Below are positions 8,714 through 16,295 of a DNA stretch of 64,000 nt, piece after piece; the stretch's first letter is position 1, and every line of letters starts with the position of its first letter. The position numbers and the translations under genes were made by a program. The stretch lies in assembly GCF_011764425.1 (NCBI RefSeq), contig NZ_BLPF01000001.1, positions 983,001 to 1,047,000 of the forward strand, written 5' to 3'. The notes under the pieces are model-generated. The model was not told where the DNA came from and made no database searches. It was given only the letters and a program-made list of their open reading frames with translations. Source of the DNA: Phytohabitans houttuyneae. Lineage in GTDB: Bacteria > Actinomycetota > Actinomycetes > Mycobacteriales > Micromonosporaceae.

Positions 8714-10222
8714 GTGAAGGCAAGCTTCGAACGGCGACGGATCATCGCGCTCGCTGCCCTGGTCTGCGTGGCCGCCGGATCGGCCGCCGGGCTCACCACC
8801 GGACTCGTCTCCTGCACCCCGGCCGACAAGCTGGTGGAGGCCCGCCCGCTGTCCGCGTCCGAGGCGGAGCGGCTGGCCGGCATGCGCGCCCGCAACTTCA
8901 AGGACGGGCGGGTCGGCGTGCGGGCCACGCTGGGCAAGCCGGGCGCGGAGATCAAGCTCGCCGGGTGGATCGACTGGCGGCGGCCGCTGGCGTACCTCGC
9001 GGCCACGGCGCCCGCGCCGGGTCCGGACGACGGGCTGCTCCAGGCGGTACCCGGAATAATCGCGACAAGGCCGGGTCGCGCGGACGGCGGCCTTCCGCCG
9101 CAGGCGCCGCCCGGAAAGGATTGGCGGGTACGCCCGTCGACCGCGACGAGCGCCCACCCCGCGCCGATCGACTCCTTCGTGGCGCTGCTCTTCGCGATCG
9201 CGAGCGACAAGCCCGACCAGGCCGAACTGCTCGCCCGGAGCGACTCGCGCTGGCTGGGCACCGACCGCATCGCCGACAGGACGGTGGACGTGCTGCTCGG
9301 CCCGGCGGTGCCGCCGCAGCCCAAGCCGACCGCGACGCCCACCCGGAGCCTGCGCCCCAGCCCGTCGCCGAAGCGCAGCGCGGTCGGGCCGGCCTCCCCC
9401 ACCCCCGGGCCGAACTCGCTGGCCGCGATGGGCGGGGCGGTGCGGTACTGGCTGGACGGCGACGGGCGCCTGCACCGCTTCGAGGCGCTGCTGACCAAGG
9501 ACCTGCCCGTCAAGGTCGACCTCACCCGCGAGGAGCGGCCGGAGCTCGTGGCGATCGACGCGCTGGGCGGCCGCTCCACCAAGCCGCGCCAGGTGACCCC
9601 CGACGAGGCGGCCGCGCTCGCCCTGATGCGGCAGCGCAACCGCGCCGCGGGCGGCGGCCGGATCACGCTCACGGTGCCGATGCTGCCCGCCGGCATGCTG
9701 CTCGCGACCGGGTGGCTGGACTGGCGCGAGACGGTGGCGTACATCGGCGCGTACGACATGGACAAGAAGGACGAACGCGTCCTCATGCGCGCCAACCGCA
9801 CCGGCGTGACCGTGCGGAACGACGGCTTCACCGCCGGAAAGCTCCCGCCGCTGCCACCACCGTCCGGTGGCTGGCAGGCGATCCCGTGGTCGGCGCGCGG
9901 CGACGCGCTCGGCGGTCTCGACCTCGACCTGCTGCTCAACGAGGCGCTCGCGGTCAGCGGCACCGGGAAGGACGACGCCCAGGCGCTGCGCGAGGCGGCG
10001 CTGTGGCTGCGCCGGGACACGCTCGGCGGCGGGCCGGTCAACGTGTACGAGATCGCAAAGGGTGCCGACGTCGGCGGTGCGCGCGGCGCGGCCCGGATCC
10101 GCTACTGGATGGACCGCGCCGGCGTGCTGCGGCGGCTGGAGCTTCGGACGCGGACCGGGGCGTTCGCCCAGCTGGACATCACGCCGGGCGACGTACCGAC
10201 GCTCAGCCGCCCGCGCCTGTGA
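8714..10222 (+). CDS. Lipoprotein with a duplicated unknown domain
   Basis: 502 residues from a GTG start. The N-terminus has basic residues, a hydrophobic segment and the lipobox LVSC (Cys near residue 34), so it should be a lipid-anchored exported protein. Two homologous blocks occur: about residues 40-100 (ASEAERLAGMRARNF...GWIDWRRPLAYLA) and about 300-345 (DEAAALALMRQRNR...GWLDWRETVAYIG), each followed by a module that ends GAVRYWLDGDGRLHRFEA or AARIRYWMDRAGVLRRLEL. A Pro/Ser/Thr-rich linker (about 197-225) joins them. No function is recognised. Its end overlaps coaE by 20 bp on the other strand. Confidence 0.7.
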   Translation: MKASFERRRIIALAALVCVAAGSAAGLTTGLVSCTPADKLVEARPLSASEAERLAGMRARNFKDGRVGVRATLGKPGAEIKLAGWIDWRRPLAYLAATAPAPGPDDGLLQAVPGIIATRPGRADGGLPPQAPPGKDWRVRPSTATSAHPAPIDSFVALLFAIASDKPDQAELLARSDSRWLGTDRIADRTVDVLLGPAVPPQPKPTATPTRSLRPSPSPKRSAVGPASPTPGPNSLAAMGGAVRYWLDGDGRLHRFEALLTKDLPVKVDLTREERPELVAIDALGGRSTKPRQVTPDEAAALALMRQRNRAAGGGRITLTVPMLPAGMLLATGWLDWRETVAYIGAYDMDKKDERVLMRANRTGVTVRNDGFTAGKLPPLPPPSGGWQAIPWSARGDALGGLDLDLLLNEALAVSGTGKDDAQALREAALWLRRDTLGGGPVNVYEIAKGADVGGARGAARIRYWMDRAGVLRRLELRTRTGAFAQLDITPGDVPTLSRPRL

Positions 10223-11054
10223 TGGCGATGCGGGCCGGACGGCCGGGGTCGGCGCTGCCGTGGCCCCGGCCGTCGGGCAGCGGGGGGAAGCCGGCGGGAC
10301 CGAGCGCCTCCGCCCGGTCGGTCTCCACCCGCACCACCCCACCGTCGAGCGACACACTGTCGGTGCCGAGCACGTGCGCCAGGCGGGCGGCGATCCGCGG
10401 GTAGTCCTCCGGCGAGGTCGACGCGCCGGGGCAGGGGACGCGCTGGAGCCGGACGTTCTCCTCGAAGGGCGCGAGCCGCTCGTGCCAGAGCGCGTCCACG
10501 CGGGTGCGCAGGTCGTCGAGGCTGGAGTCGTTGCGCAGCAGCGAGTCGGCGGCCGCCCGCCGCTCGGCGTCGCCCACCTGGGCGCGGATGCGCGCGTACG
10601 CCTGATCGGGTGTCATGCCCCGGTCGCGCACCAGCCGCTGCACGCGGGTCTCCTCGGACGCGTCGACCACGATCACGAGGTGGTACGTCGGCGCGAGCCC
10701 CACCTCCACCAGCAGCGGCACGTCGTTGATCACGACGGCGTCGGGTGCCGCGGCGGCGATGAGCGCGGTCGAGCGCTGCCGGACCCGCGGGTGGATGATC
10801 CCCTCCAGCCGCCGGCGGGCCTCCTCGTCGCCGAAGACCCGCGCGCCGAGCGCCGGCCGGTCCAGCGCGCCGTCGGCACCCAGGACCCCGTCGCCGAACG
10901 CCGAGACGATCTCCGCCAGCCCCTCGGTGCCCGGCGCGACCACCTCCCGCGCCAGCCGATCCGAGTCCACGACGGTGGCCCCATGCGAGGCGAGGCGGGC
11001 CGCGACGGCACTCTTGCCCGCCCCGATCCCCCCGGTCAGCCCGATCAGCAGCAC
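10203..11054 (-). CDS. coaE: Dephospho-CoA kinase with C-terminal extension
   Basis: 283 residues from a GTG at 11054 with GGAGG 8 nt upstream. CoaE performs the last step of coenzyme A synthesis. P-loop GLTGGIGAGKS at about residues 5-15, DSDRLAREVV (Asp), IINDVPLL-type segment VVINDVPLLVE and RLVRDRGMTPDQAYARIRAQ lid region. The kinase ends near residue 200; about 80 extra residues follow. Mycobacterial CoaE also has a C-terminal extension (GrpB/UPF0157-like), but the one here is shorter and does not look like GrpB. Overlaps the convergent lipoprotein gene by 20 bp. Confidence 0.92.
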   Translation of the reverse strand: MLLIGLTGGIGAGKSAVAARLASHGATVVDSDRLAREVVAPGTEGLAEIVSAFGDGVLGADGALDRPALGARVFGDEEARRRLEGIIHPRVRQRSTALIAAAAPDAVVINDVPLLVEVGLAPTYHLVIVVDASEETRVQRLVRDRGMTPDQAYARIRAQVGDAERRAAADSLLRNDSSLDDLRTRVDALWHERLAPFEENVRLQRVPCPGASTSPEDYPRIAARLAHVLGTDSVSLDGGVVRVETDRAEALGPAGFPPLPDGRGHGSADPGRPARIAITGAGG

Positions 11055-11075
11055 GCTCTCATCCTCCCCCGTCCC

Positions 11076-11142
11076 GCGGTTGATCAGGGAGTTGGTGGGC
11101 GTGTCGGTCGGCGCGTCGCGCCACCAGGTCCTGATCAACCGC
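11076..11142. repeat. Palindromic intergenic element (GTTGATCAGG family), copy 1
   Basis: GCGGTTGATCAGG (11076-11088) pairs with CCTGATCAACCGC (11130-11142), with an inner GGTGG/CCACC stem. A near-identical element lies at 49284-49347. It sits between coaE and the rpsA terminator. Confidence 0.7.
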
Positions 11143-11167
11143 CGGGGGAGTTGTGGCGCCGCACAAA

Positions 11168-11204
11168 GACGGGCCCCGCCGCGCTTCGCGCGGCGGGGCC
11201 CGTC
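11168..11204 (-). terminator. Rho-independent-like terminator of rpsA
   Basis: A 17-bp perfect stem (GACGGGCCCCGCC... at 11168-11184 with 11188-11204) closes on a 3-nt loop, starts 10 nt after the rpsA stop and is followed on the minus strand by TTTGTG. Confidence 0.8.
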
Positions 11205-11214
11205 CTGTCGATCC

Positions 11215-12711
11215 TTACTTGCCGCCGGCCAGCTTCTCGCGCAGCGCGGCGAGCGCCTCGTCCGTGGCCAGGGTGCCCGAGGGCTCCTCGGCCTGGCGGG
11301 CCGGCGCGGCCGAAGCCTGCGGGGCACCGCCACCACTCGCGCCACCCGCCGGAGCGGGGGCCGCGGCGGCCTCGACGTCGGCGGCACGCGCCGTCTGCAC
11401 CTGCTTGGTGTGGGCCTCCCAGCGCTGGCGGGCCTCGGCGTACTGCCGCTCCCACTCCTCACGCTGCTTTTCGAAGCCCTCGAGCCACTCGCCCGTCTCC
11501 GGGTCGAAGCCCTCGGGGTAGATGTAGTTGCCCTCGGTGTCGTAGGTCGCGGCCATGCCGTACTGCGTCGGGTCGAAGTGCTCCTCGCCCTCGACGAAGC
11601 CCTCGTTGGCCTGCTTCAGCGACAGCGAGATCCGGCGACGCTCCAGATCGATGTCGATGACCTTGACCATCACGTCGGAACCGACCTGCACCACCTGCTC
11701 CGGGATCTCCACGTGGCGCTCGGCCAGCTCGGAGATGTGGACCAGGCCCTCGATGCCGTCGTCGACCCGCACGAACGCGCCGAACGGCACCAGCTTGGTC
11801 ACCTTGCCCGGCACGATCTGCTGGATCGCGTGGGTGCGGGCGAACTGCCGCCACGGGTCCTCCTGCGTCGCCTTCAGCGACAGCGAGACCCGCTCGCGGT
11901 CGAGGTCGACGTCGAGAACCTCGACCTCCACCTCCTGGCCCACCTCGACGACCTCGGACGGGTGGTCGATGTGCTTCCAGGACAGCTCGGAGACGTGCAC
12001 CAGGCCGTCCACGCCGCCAAGGTCGACGAATGCGCCGAAGTTGACGATCGAGGACACGACGCCCTTGCGGACCTGGCCCTTCTGCAGCTTGTTGAGGAAC
12101 TCGGTGCGCACCTCGGACTGGGTCTGCTCCAGCCACGCGCGGCGGGACAGAACCACGTTGTTGCGGTTCTTGTCCAGCTCGATGATCTTCGCCTCGAGCT
12201 CACGACCCACATAAGGCTGCAGGTCGCGCACGCGCCGCATCTCCACCAGCGAAGCCGGCAGGAAGCCGCGCAGCCCGATGTCGAGGATCAGACCGCCCTT
12301 GACCACCTCGATGACGGAGCCGCGCACGACACCGTCCTCGTCCTTGATCTTCTCGATCGTGCCCCAGGCGCGCTCGTACTGCGCCCGCTTCTTCGAGAGG
12401 ATCAGGCGGCCCTCCTTGTCCTCCTTCTGGAGGACCAGGGCCTCGATGTGGTCACCGACCGACACCACCTCAGCGGGGTCCACGTCATGCTTGATCGACA
12501 ACTCGCGCGAGGGGATGACGCCCTCGGTCTTGTAGCCGATGTCGAGCAGGACCTCGTCCCGATCGACCTTGACGACGGTGCCTTCGACAATGTCGCCGTC
12601 GTTGAAGTACTTGATGGTCTCGTCGATCGCGGCGAGGAACGCCTCCTCGGACCCGAGGTCGTCGACGGTGACCTTGTTGGCGCTCGAGGTGGCCTCGATG
12701 CTGCTCGTCAT
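11215..12711 (-). CDS. rpsA: 30S ribosomal protein S1
   Basis: 498 residues from the ATG at 12711. Four S1 RNA-binding repeats are visible, at about 35-110, 125-190, 205-280 and 290-365; the third and fourth read KGVVSSIVNFGAFVDLGGVDGLVHVSELSW and PGKVTKLVPFGAFVRVDDGIEGLVHISELAE. The C-terminal 100 residues are acidic/alanine-rich, as usual in actinobacteria, ending TDEALAALREKLAGG. S1 brings mRNA to the 30S subunit. Monocistronic between its own terminator and a separate promoter. Confidence 0.97.
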   Translation of the reverse strand: MTSSIEATSSANKVTVDDLGSEEAFLAAIDETIKYFNDGDIVEGTVVKVDRDEVLLDIGYKTEGVIPSRELSIKHDVDPAEVVSVGDHIEALVLQKEDKEGRLILSKKRAQYERAWGTIEKIKDEDGVVRGSVIEVVKGGLILDIGLRGFLPASLVEMRRVRDLQPYVGRELEAKIIELDKNRNNVVLSRRAWLEQTQSEVRTEFLNKLQKGQVRKGVVSSIVNFGAFVDLGGVDGLVHVSELSWKHIDHPSEVVEVGQEVEVEVLDVDLDRERVSLSLKATQEDPWRQFARTHAIQQIVPGKVTKLVPFGAFVRVDDGIEGLVHISELAERHVEIPEQVVQVGSDVMVKVIDIDLERRRISLSLKQANEGFVEGEEHFDPTQYGMAATYDTEGNYIYPEGFDPETGEWLEGFEKQREEWERQYAEARQRWEAHTKQVQTARAADVEAAAAPAPAGGASGGGAPQASAAPARQAEEPSGTLATDEALAALREKLAGGK

Positions 12712-12865
12712 GTGGACTGTTGCTCCGAACGGATGGTGTCGCGGGGACCCTGCTGCGCCCACGGACCCGCCGCCGGGCACAGCTCAGCATCGTTGATGAT
12801 CTGCAAGATGTGTCCGCCGACCGCGGACCTGCTCCCTGCCGAGGTCACGATCCGCGAGTGCATCG

Positions 12866-12898
12866 ACTAGCTTACCGTGCGCATTACCACAGCGTGCA
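12866..12898 (-). promoter_or_regulatory. Possible rpsA promoter
   Basis: On the minus strand TTGCAC (about 12897-12892) is followed 19 nt later by TAAGCT. Spacing is long, so this is only a candidate; the region 12712-12979 otherwise holds no gene. Confidence 0.3.
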
Positions 12899-12979
12899 AG
12901 CCCTACCGGGGCCAGATGTGTGCGTGTCGCCAATCGCCGAAAATGTCCCACTCGCCGGGGCCGTACTAATGTTGCGCCC

Positions 12980-13782
12980 GTGATCGAGGAGGACGCCCGG
13001 GTCGCCCGCCACCCGGTGACCGACGCCGAGGCCCGCCGCGCCAACCGCGGCTGGTGGGACGGCGACGCGGACAACTACCAGGCCGAACACGGTGCCTTCC
13101 TCGGCGAGGTGGACTTCGTCTGGTGCCCCGAGGGCCTCCGCGAGGCCGACGCCCGCCTGCTCGGCGACGTGGCCGGGCGCCGCGTGCTCGAGGTGGGCTG
13201 CGGCGCGGCCTCCGCCGCCCGCTGGCTGGCAAAAGAGGGCGCCGACACCGTCGCCATGGACCTGTCCGCCGGCATGTTGCGGCACGCGGTGGCCGCCGCC
13301 GAGGCTTCGGGGGTACGGGTACCGCTGCTCCAGGCCGACGGGCTGGCCCTGCCGTTCCGGGACGGGGTGTTCGACGTGGCGTGTACCGCGTTCGGCGCCG
13401 TCCCGTTCGTGGCCGACTCGGGGCCCTGATGCGCGAGGTGGCCCGCGTTTTGCGCCCCGGCGGGAGATGGGTGTTTTCGGTCACTCACCCGATGCGGTGG
13501 ATATTTCTCGACGACCCGGGTGAGCGGGGCCTGCTCGCCGTCCACTCGTACTTCGACCGCTCCCCCTACGTCGAGCGGGACGCGGACGGCGAGGCCACGT
13601 ACGTCGAGCAGCACCGCACCCTCGGCGACCGGCTGCGCGAGCTTGTCGCCGCGGGGTTCGTGCTGCGCGATCTGGTGGAGCCGGAGTGGCCGGCCGGCCA
13701 CGAGCAGCTCTGGGGTCAGTGGAGCCCGCTGCGCGGCCGGCTCTTCCCCGGCACCGCCATCTTCTGCTGCGAGAAGGCCTAG
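12980..13782 (+). CDS. Class I SAM-dependent methyltransferase (apparent frameshift)
   Basis: The first part reads VIEEDARVARHPVTDAEARRANRGWWDGDADNYQAEHG, then motif I VLEVGCGAASAARWLA and DMSAGML-like DLSAGMLRHA. At 13421-13424 the frame breaks in a G run (GGGG followed by CCC). Adding one G restores ...SGALMREVARVLRPGGRWVFSVTHPMRW through EPEWPAGHEQLWGQWSPLRGRLFPGTAIFCCEK. The protein would then be about 267 residues, normal for this actinobacterial family found beside rpsA. The GTG at 12980 is chosen; TACTAAT (12964-12970) 9 nt upstream suggests a leaderless message. Confidence 0.75.
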
Positions 13783-13786
13783 GGCA

Positions 13787-14368
13787 CTAGCCTCGGCCGA
13801 CTGGTGGGTGTTCGGTGACCTGCTCGACGCCGTTCGCGGTCTGGCCGTTCGGCGCGGGCTGGTCGGTGCGGTGCTGGCCGGCCGGGCGGTTGGTGGGCCA
13901 CCGGTCCGGCGCCGGGCGGGGTTCGCCGCCGGCGTTGCTGTAGTAGCCGGAACGCTCGCCCGTGATCGAGTCGTCGAACCGGTCCGTGCGTGCGGTGGCC
14001 ATCGACCAGATGACGAAGACCGCGAGCGCGATCATGGCCAGCGACCACAGCGGGTAGTACGGCAGGAAGATGAAGTTGTTGATCGCGACAAGGGCGGCCA
14101 GGCCGATGCCGACTGCCCGTGCCCAGGTGGCGCCGGTGAACAGGAAGAACCCGGCGAGGGCCGCGAGCGCGCCGAGGATGAGGTGGATCCAGCCCCAGGC
14201 GGTTGTGTCGATGTCGTAGGTGTAGTTGGGTCCCACGACGAAGAACTCGTCGTTGACGATCGCGGCGATGCCGACAAAGACCTCCCAGATCCCCAACATG
14301 ATCATCATGGTGGCGGCGAAGACAAGCCCCCCGACCGCCCAGGAGCGGGACGCGCTTGATTTAGCCAT
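13787..14368 (-). CDS. DUF7144-type four-helix membrane protein
   Basis: 193 residues. Four predicted membrane helices (about 10-38, 55-80, 86-104, 106-124) contain the family stretches WAVGGLVFAATMMIMLGIWEVFVGIAAI and WGWIHLILGALAALAGFFL. The last 70 residues are hydrophilic and Pro/Gly/Asn-rich, a cytoplasmic tail. The function of the family is unknown. The stop lies 4 nt from the end of the convergent methyltransferase. Confidence 0.75.
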   Translation of the reverse strand: MAKSSASRSWAVGGLVFAATMMIMLGIWEVFVGIAAIVNDEFFVVGPNYTYDIDTTAWGWIHLILGALAALAGFFLFTGATWARAVGIGLAALVAINNFIFLPYYPLWSLAMIALAVFVIWSMATARTDRFDDSITGERSGYYSNAGGEPRPAPDRWPTNRPAGQHRTDQPAPNGQTANGVEQVTEHPPVGRG

Positions 14369-14452
14369 GACTTCCTCGCTTCCTCCTCGATCCCCTCACC
14401 ATAGATACGCAGACCGGGGTAATAAGGGCGAAAGGCAAACTAGGCTGCGATC

Positions 14453-15495
14453 ATGGTCCGTCCGCGTGGCCGCCGGGGGTCGCGGTTGGTCGCGCAGGCG
14501 TCCGTTCACCCGTTCCGGTTCGGGCTGCTGGCCGGCGCCGGAGCGCTGGTGGCGTACCTCGGGTACCGCGCGCTCGCCGAGATCACCTCGATCATCGTCA
14601 TCCTGCTCGCCTCCGCCCTGCTCGCCGTCGCCCAGAACCGCGCGGTGCTCGCCCTCCGCCGCCGCGGGATGCCCCGCCGCGCCGCGGTCGCGGTGGTGCT
14701 GGTGGTGGCGCTGGGGCTCGTGGTGGTGGCGATGCTCACGTTCGTGCCGTTTGTGGTCGACCAGGTGGACGGCCTGCTGAACGCGCTCTCCGGCTACCTC
14801 GACGGCCTGAAGGGCACCCAGCAGGACGACCTCGTCGACTCGCTCCAGCAGGTGCTCACGCCCGACCGGATCCGCGACGTGGCGAGCGGCGTCTTCGGCG
14901 GTGCCAGCGCGGTCGCGGGCGTGGCGGTGGGCGTGTTCAGCACCCTCGCGCTGACGCTCTACCTGCTCGCCGACTTCGACCACCTGAGCCGCGCGTGGCT
15001 CCGCCTGCTCCCCCGCAGCCAGCGCGGGCGCGCCGCCGAGATCGGCGACGAGATCCTCACCAAGATCGGCGCCTACGTCGTCGGGGTACTCGCCGTGGCC
15101 GCCTGCGCCGGCACGACCGCGCTGCTGTTCATGCTTGTCACCGGCGTCCCGTACCCACTCGTGCTCGCCCTCGTGGTGGCCGCGCTCGACATGATCCCCA
15201 GGTCGGCGCGACGCTGGCCGCCACGGTGGTGGCGCTGGTCGCGCTCTCGGAGAGCCTGGCGCTGGCGCTGGCCGCGGTGGCGTTCTTCCTCGTGTACCAG
15301 CAGATCGAGAACTGGCTCATCTACCCCCGGGTCATGCGCCAGGCGGTGCGCGTCTCCGGCCTCGCCGCGATCTTGAGCGTGCTGGTGGGTACCGCGATCG
15401 CTGGCGTGTTCGGCGCGCTGGTGGCCGTCCCGGTGTACGCGGCCGCCCAGATCGTGGTCCGCCAGGTGTGGCTGCCCCGGCAGGACGCGCGTTGA
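14453..15495 (+). CDS. AI-2E family transporter (apparent frameshift)
   Basis: The N-terminal part carries QASVHPFRFGLLAGAGALVAYLGYRAL, several membrane helices and a long amphipathic stretch. At 15196-15199 (CCCC) the frame breaks; one more C gives LDMIPQVGATLAATVVALVALSES followed by QQIENWLIYPRVMRQAVRVSGLAAILSVLVGTAIAGVFGALVAVPVYAA, the family signature. Restored length is about 347 residues. The family covers autoinducer-2 exporters and Na+/H+ antiporters; substrate unknown. TAGGCT lies 6 nt before the ATG, so transcription is probably leaderless. Confidence 0.8.
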
Positions 15496-15583
15496 AGTTC
15501 GCTACCCAAATTCCGTATACCGGTGCGTAACTAGCAAGTCGGACGCCAGGATACGGGAGGAATGCTCACGAAAGGGTGATCGC

Positions 15584-16093
15584 ATGAGTGACCTCATCGC
15601 CGTTGGCTACCCCGACCCGCAGGCGGCCAAGGCCGCGCTGGCCAAGCTCGGCGAACTACAGAAACAGATGCTCATCCAGCTCGACGACGCCGTCGTGGTC
15701 GAACGCAAGGCCGACGGCAAGATCAAGCTGCACCAGACCAGCGGCACGGTCGGCACGGCCGCGGCCGGCGGCGCGCTGTGGGGCGGCCTGATCGGCCTGC
15801 TCTTCCTCGCCCCGCTCCTCGGCATGGCGATCGGCGCCGGCACCGGCGCGCTGGCCGGCAAGGCCGTGGACACCGGCGTGGACGACGGCTTCATGCGGCG
15901 CCTGGGCGAGCAGCTCCCCCAGGGCGGCGCCGCGCTGGTGCTGCTGGTCCGCACCGTCACCACCGACAAGGTGCTGGAGCAGATGCGCGGGCAGTACGGC
16001 GGCGAACTGCTGCAGACCTCCCTCAGCGCGGAAGCGGAAGCCCAGCTCAAGGCGGCGATCGAGGCTTCCCGCCCGGCCACCTCGGTGGCATAG
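15584..16093 (+). CDS. DUF1269 family protein
   Basis: 169 residues. Starts with a ferredoxin-like strand-helix SDLIAVGYPDPQAAKAALAKLGEL, then a Gly/Ala-rich hydrophobic hairpin GTAAAGGALWGGLIGLLFLAPLLGMAIGAGTGALAGKA, then DDGFMRRLGEQLPQGGAALVLLV. Members are small, possibly membrane-associated proteins of unknown function found widely in actinobacteria and proteobacteria. Monocistronic, with a strong hairpin terminator behind. Confidence 0.8.
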   Translation: MSDLIAVGYPDPQAAKAALAKLGELQKQMLIQLDDAVVVERKADGKIKLHQTSGTVGTAAAGGALWGGLIGLLFLAPLLGMAIGAGTGALAGKAVDTGVDDGFMRRLGEQLPQGGAALVLLVRTVTTDKVLEQMRGQYGGELLQTSLSAEAEAQLKAAIEASRPATSVA

Positions 16094-16108
16094 ACCCCAG
16101 CGGACTGC

Positions 16109-16140
16109 GGGGGCGCGCGGCCAGCGCGCCCCCTTCGCTT
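16109..16140 (+). terminator. Terminator of the DUF1269 gene
   Basis: GGGGGCGCGC (16109-16118) pairs with GCGCGCCCCC (16124-16133) over a 5-nt loop, followed by TTCGCTT. Confidence 0.75.
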
Positions 16141-16175
16141 TCCACCCGCCGCCCTCGCGCCGGACGGGTGAGGCC

Positions 16176-16236
16176 CGCGGAGGGTGAGGCCGCGGGAGCA
16201 ACGGTCCGGACCACGACGGACGCCGCGGTAGCTCAC
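16176..16236 (-). repeat. Dispersed GAGCTACCGCGACGTCCG repeat, copy A
   Basis: On the minus strand about 60 bp closely match copy B (44384-44445): GAGCTACCGCG..., GTGGTCCGGACCG and GCTCCCGCGGCCTCACC all occur in register. The centre can fold (GGTCCGGACC). It lies between the DUF1269 gene and polA, beside a small CAGGAC...GTCCTG hairpin (16242-16260). Confidence 0.75.
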
Positions 16237-16295
16237 CGCAATCAGGACAAGAACCGTCCTGTAACCCGGCTCCCGCCGGCGGGCGCCGCGGTGCG

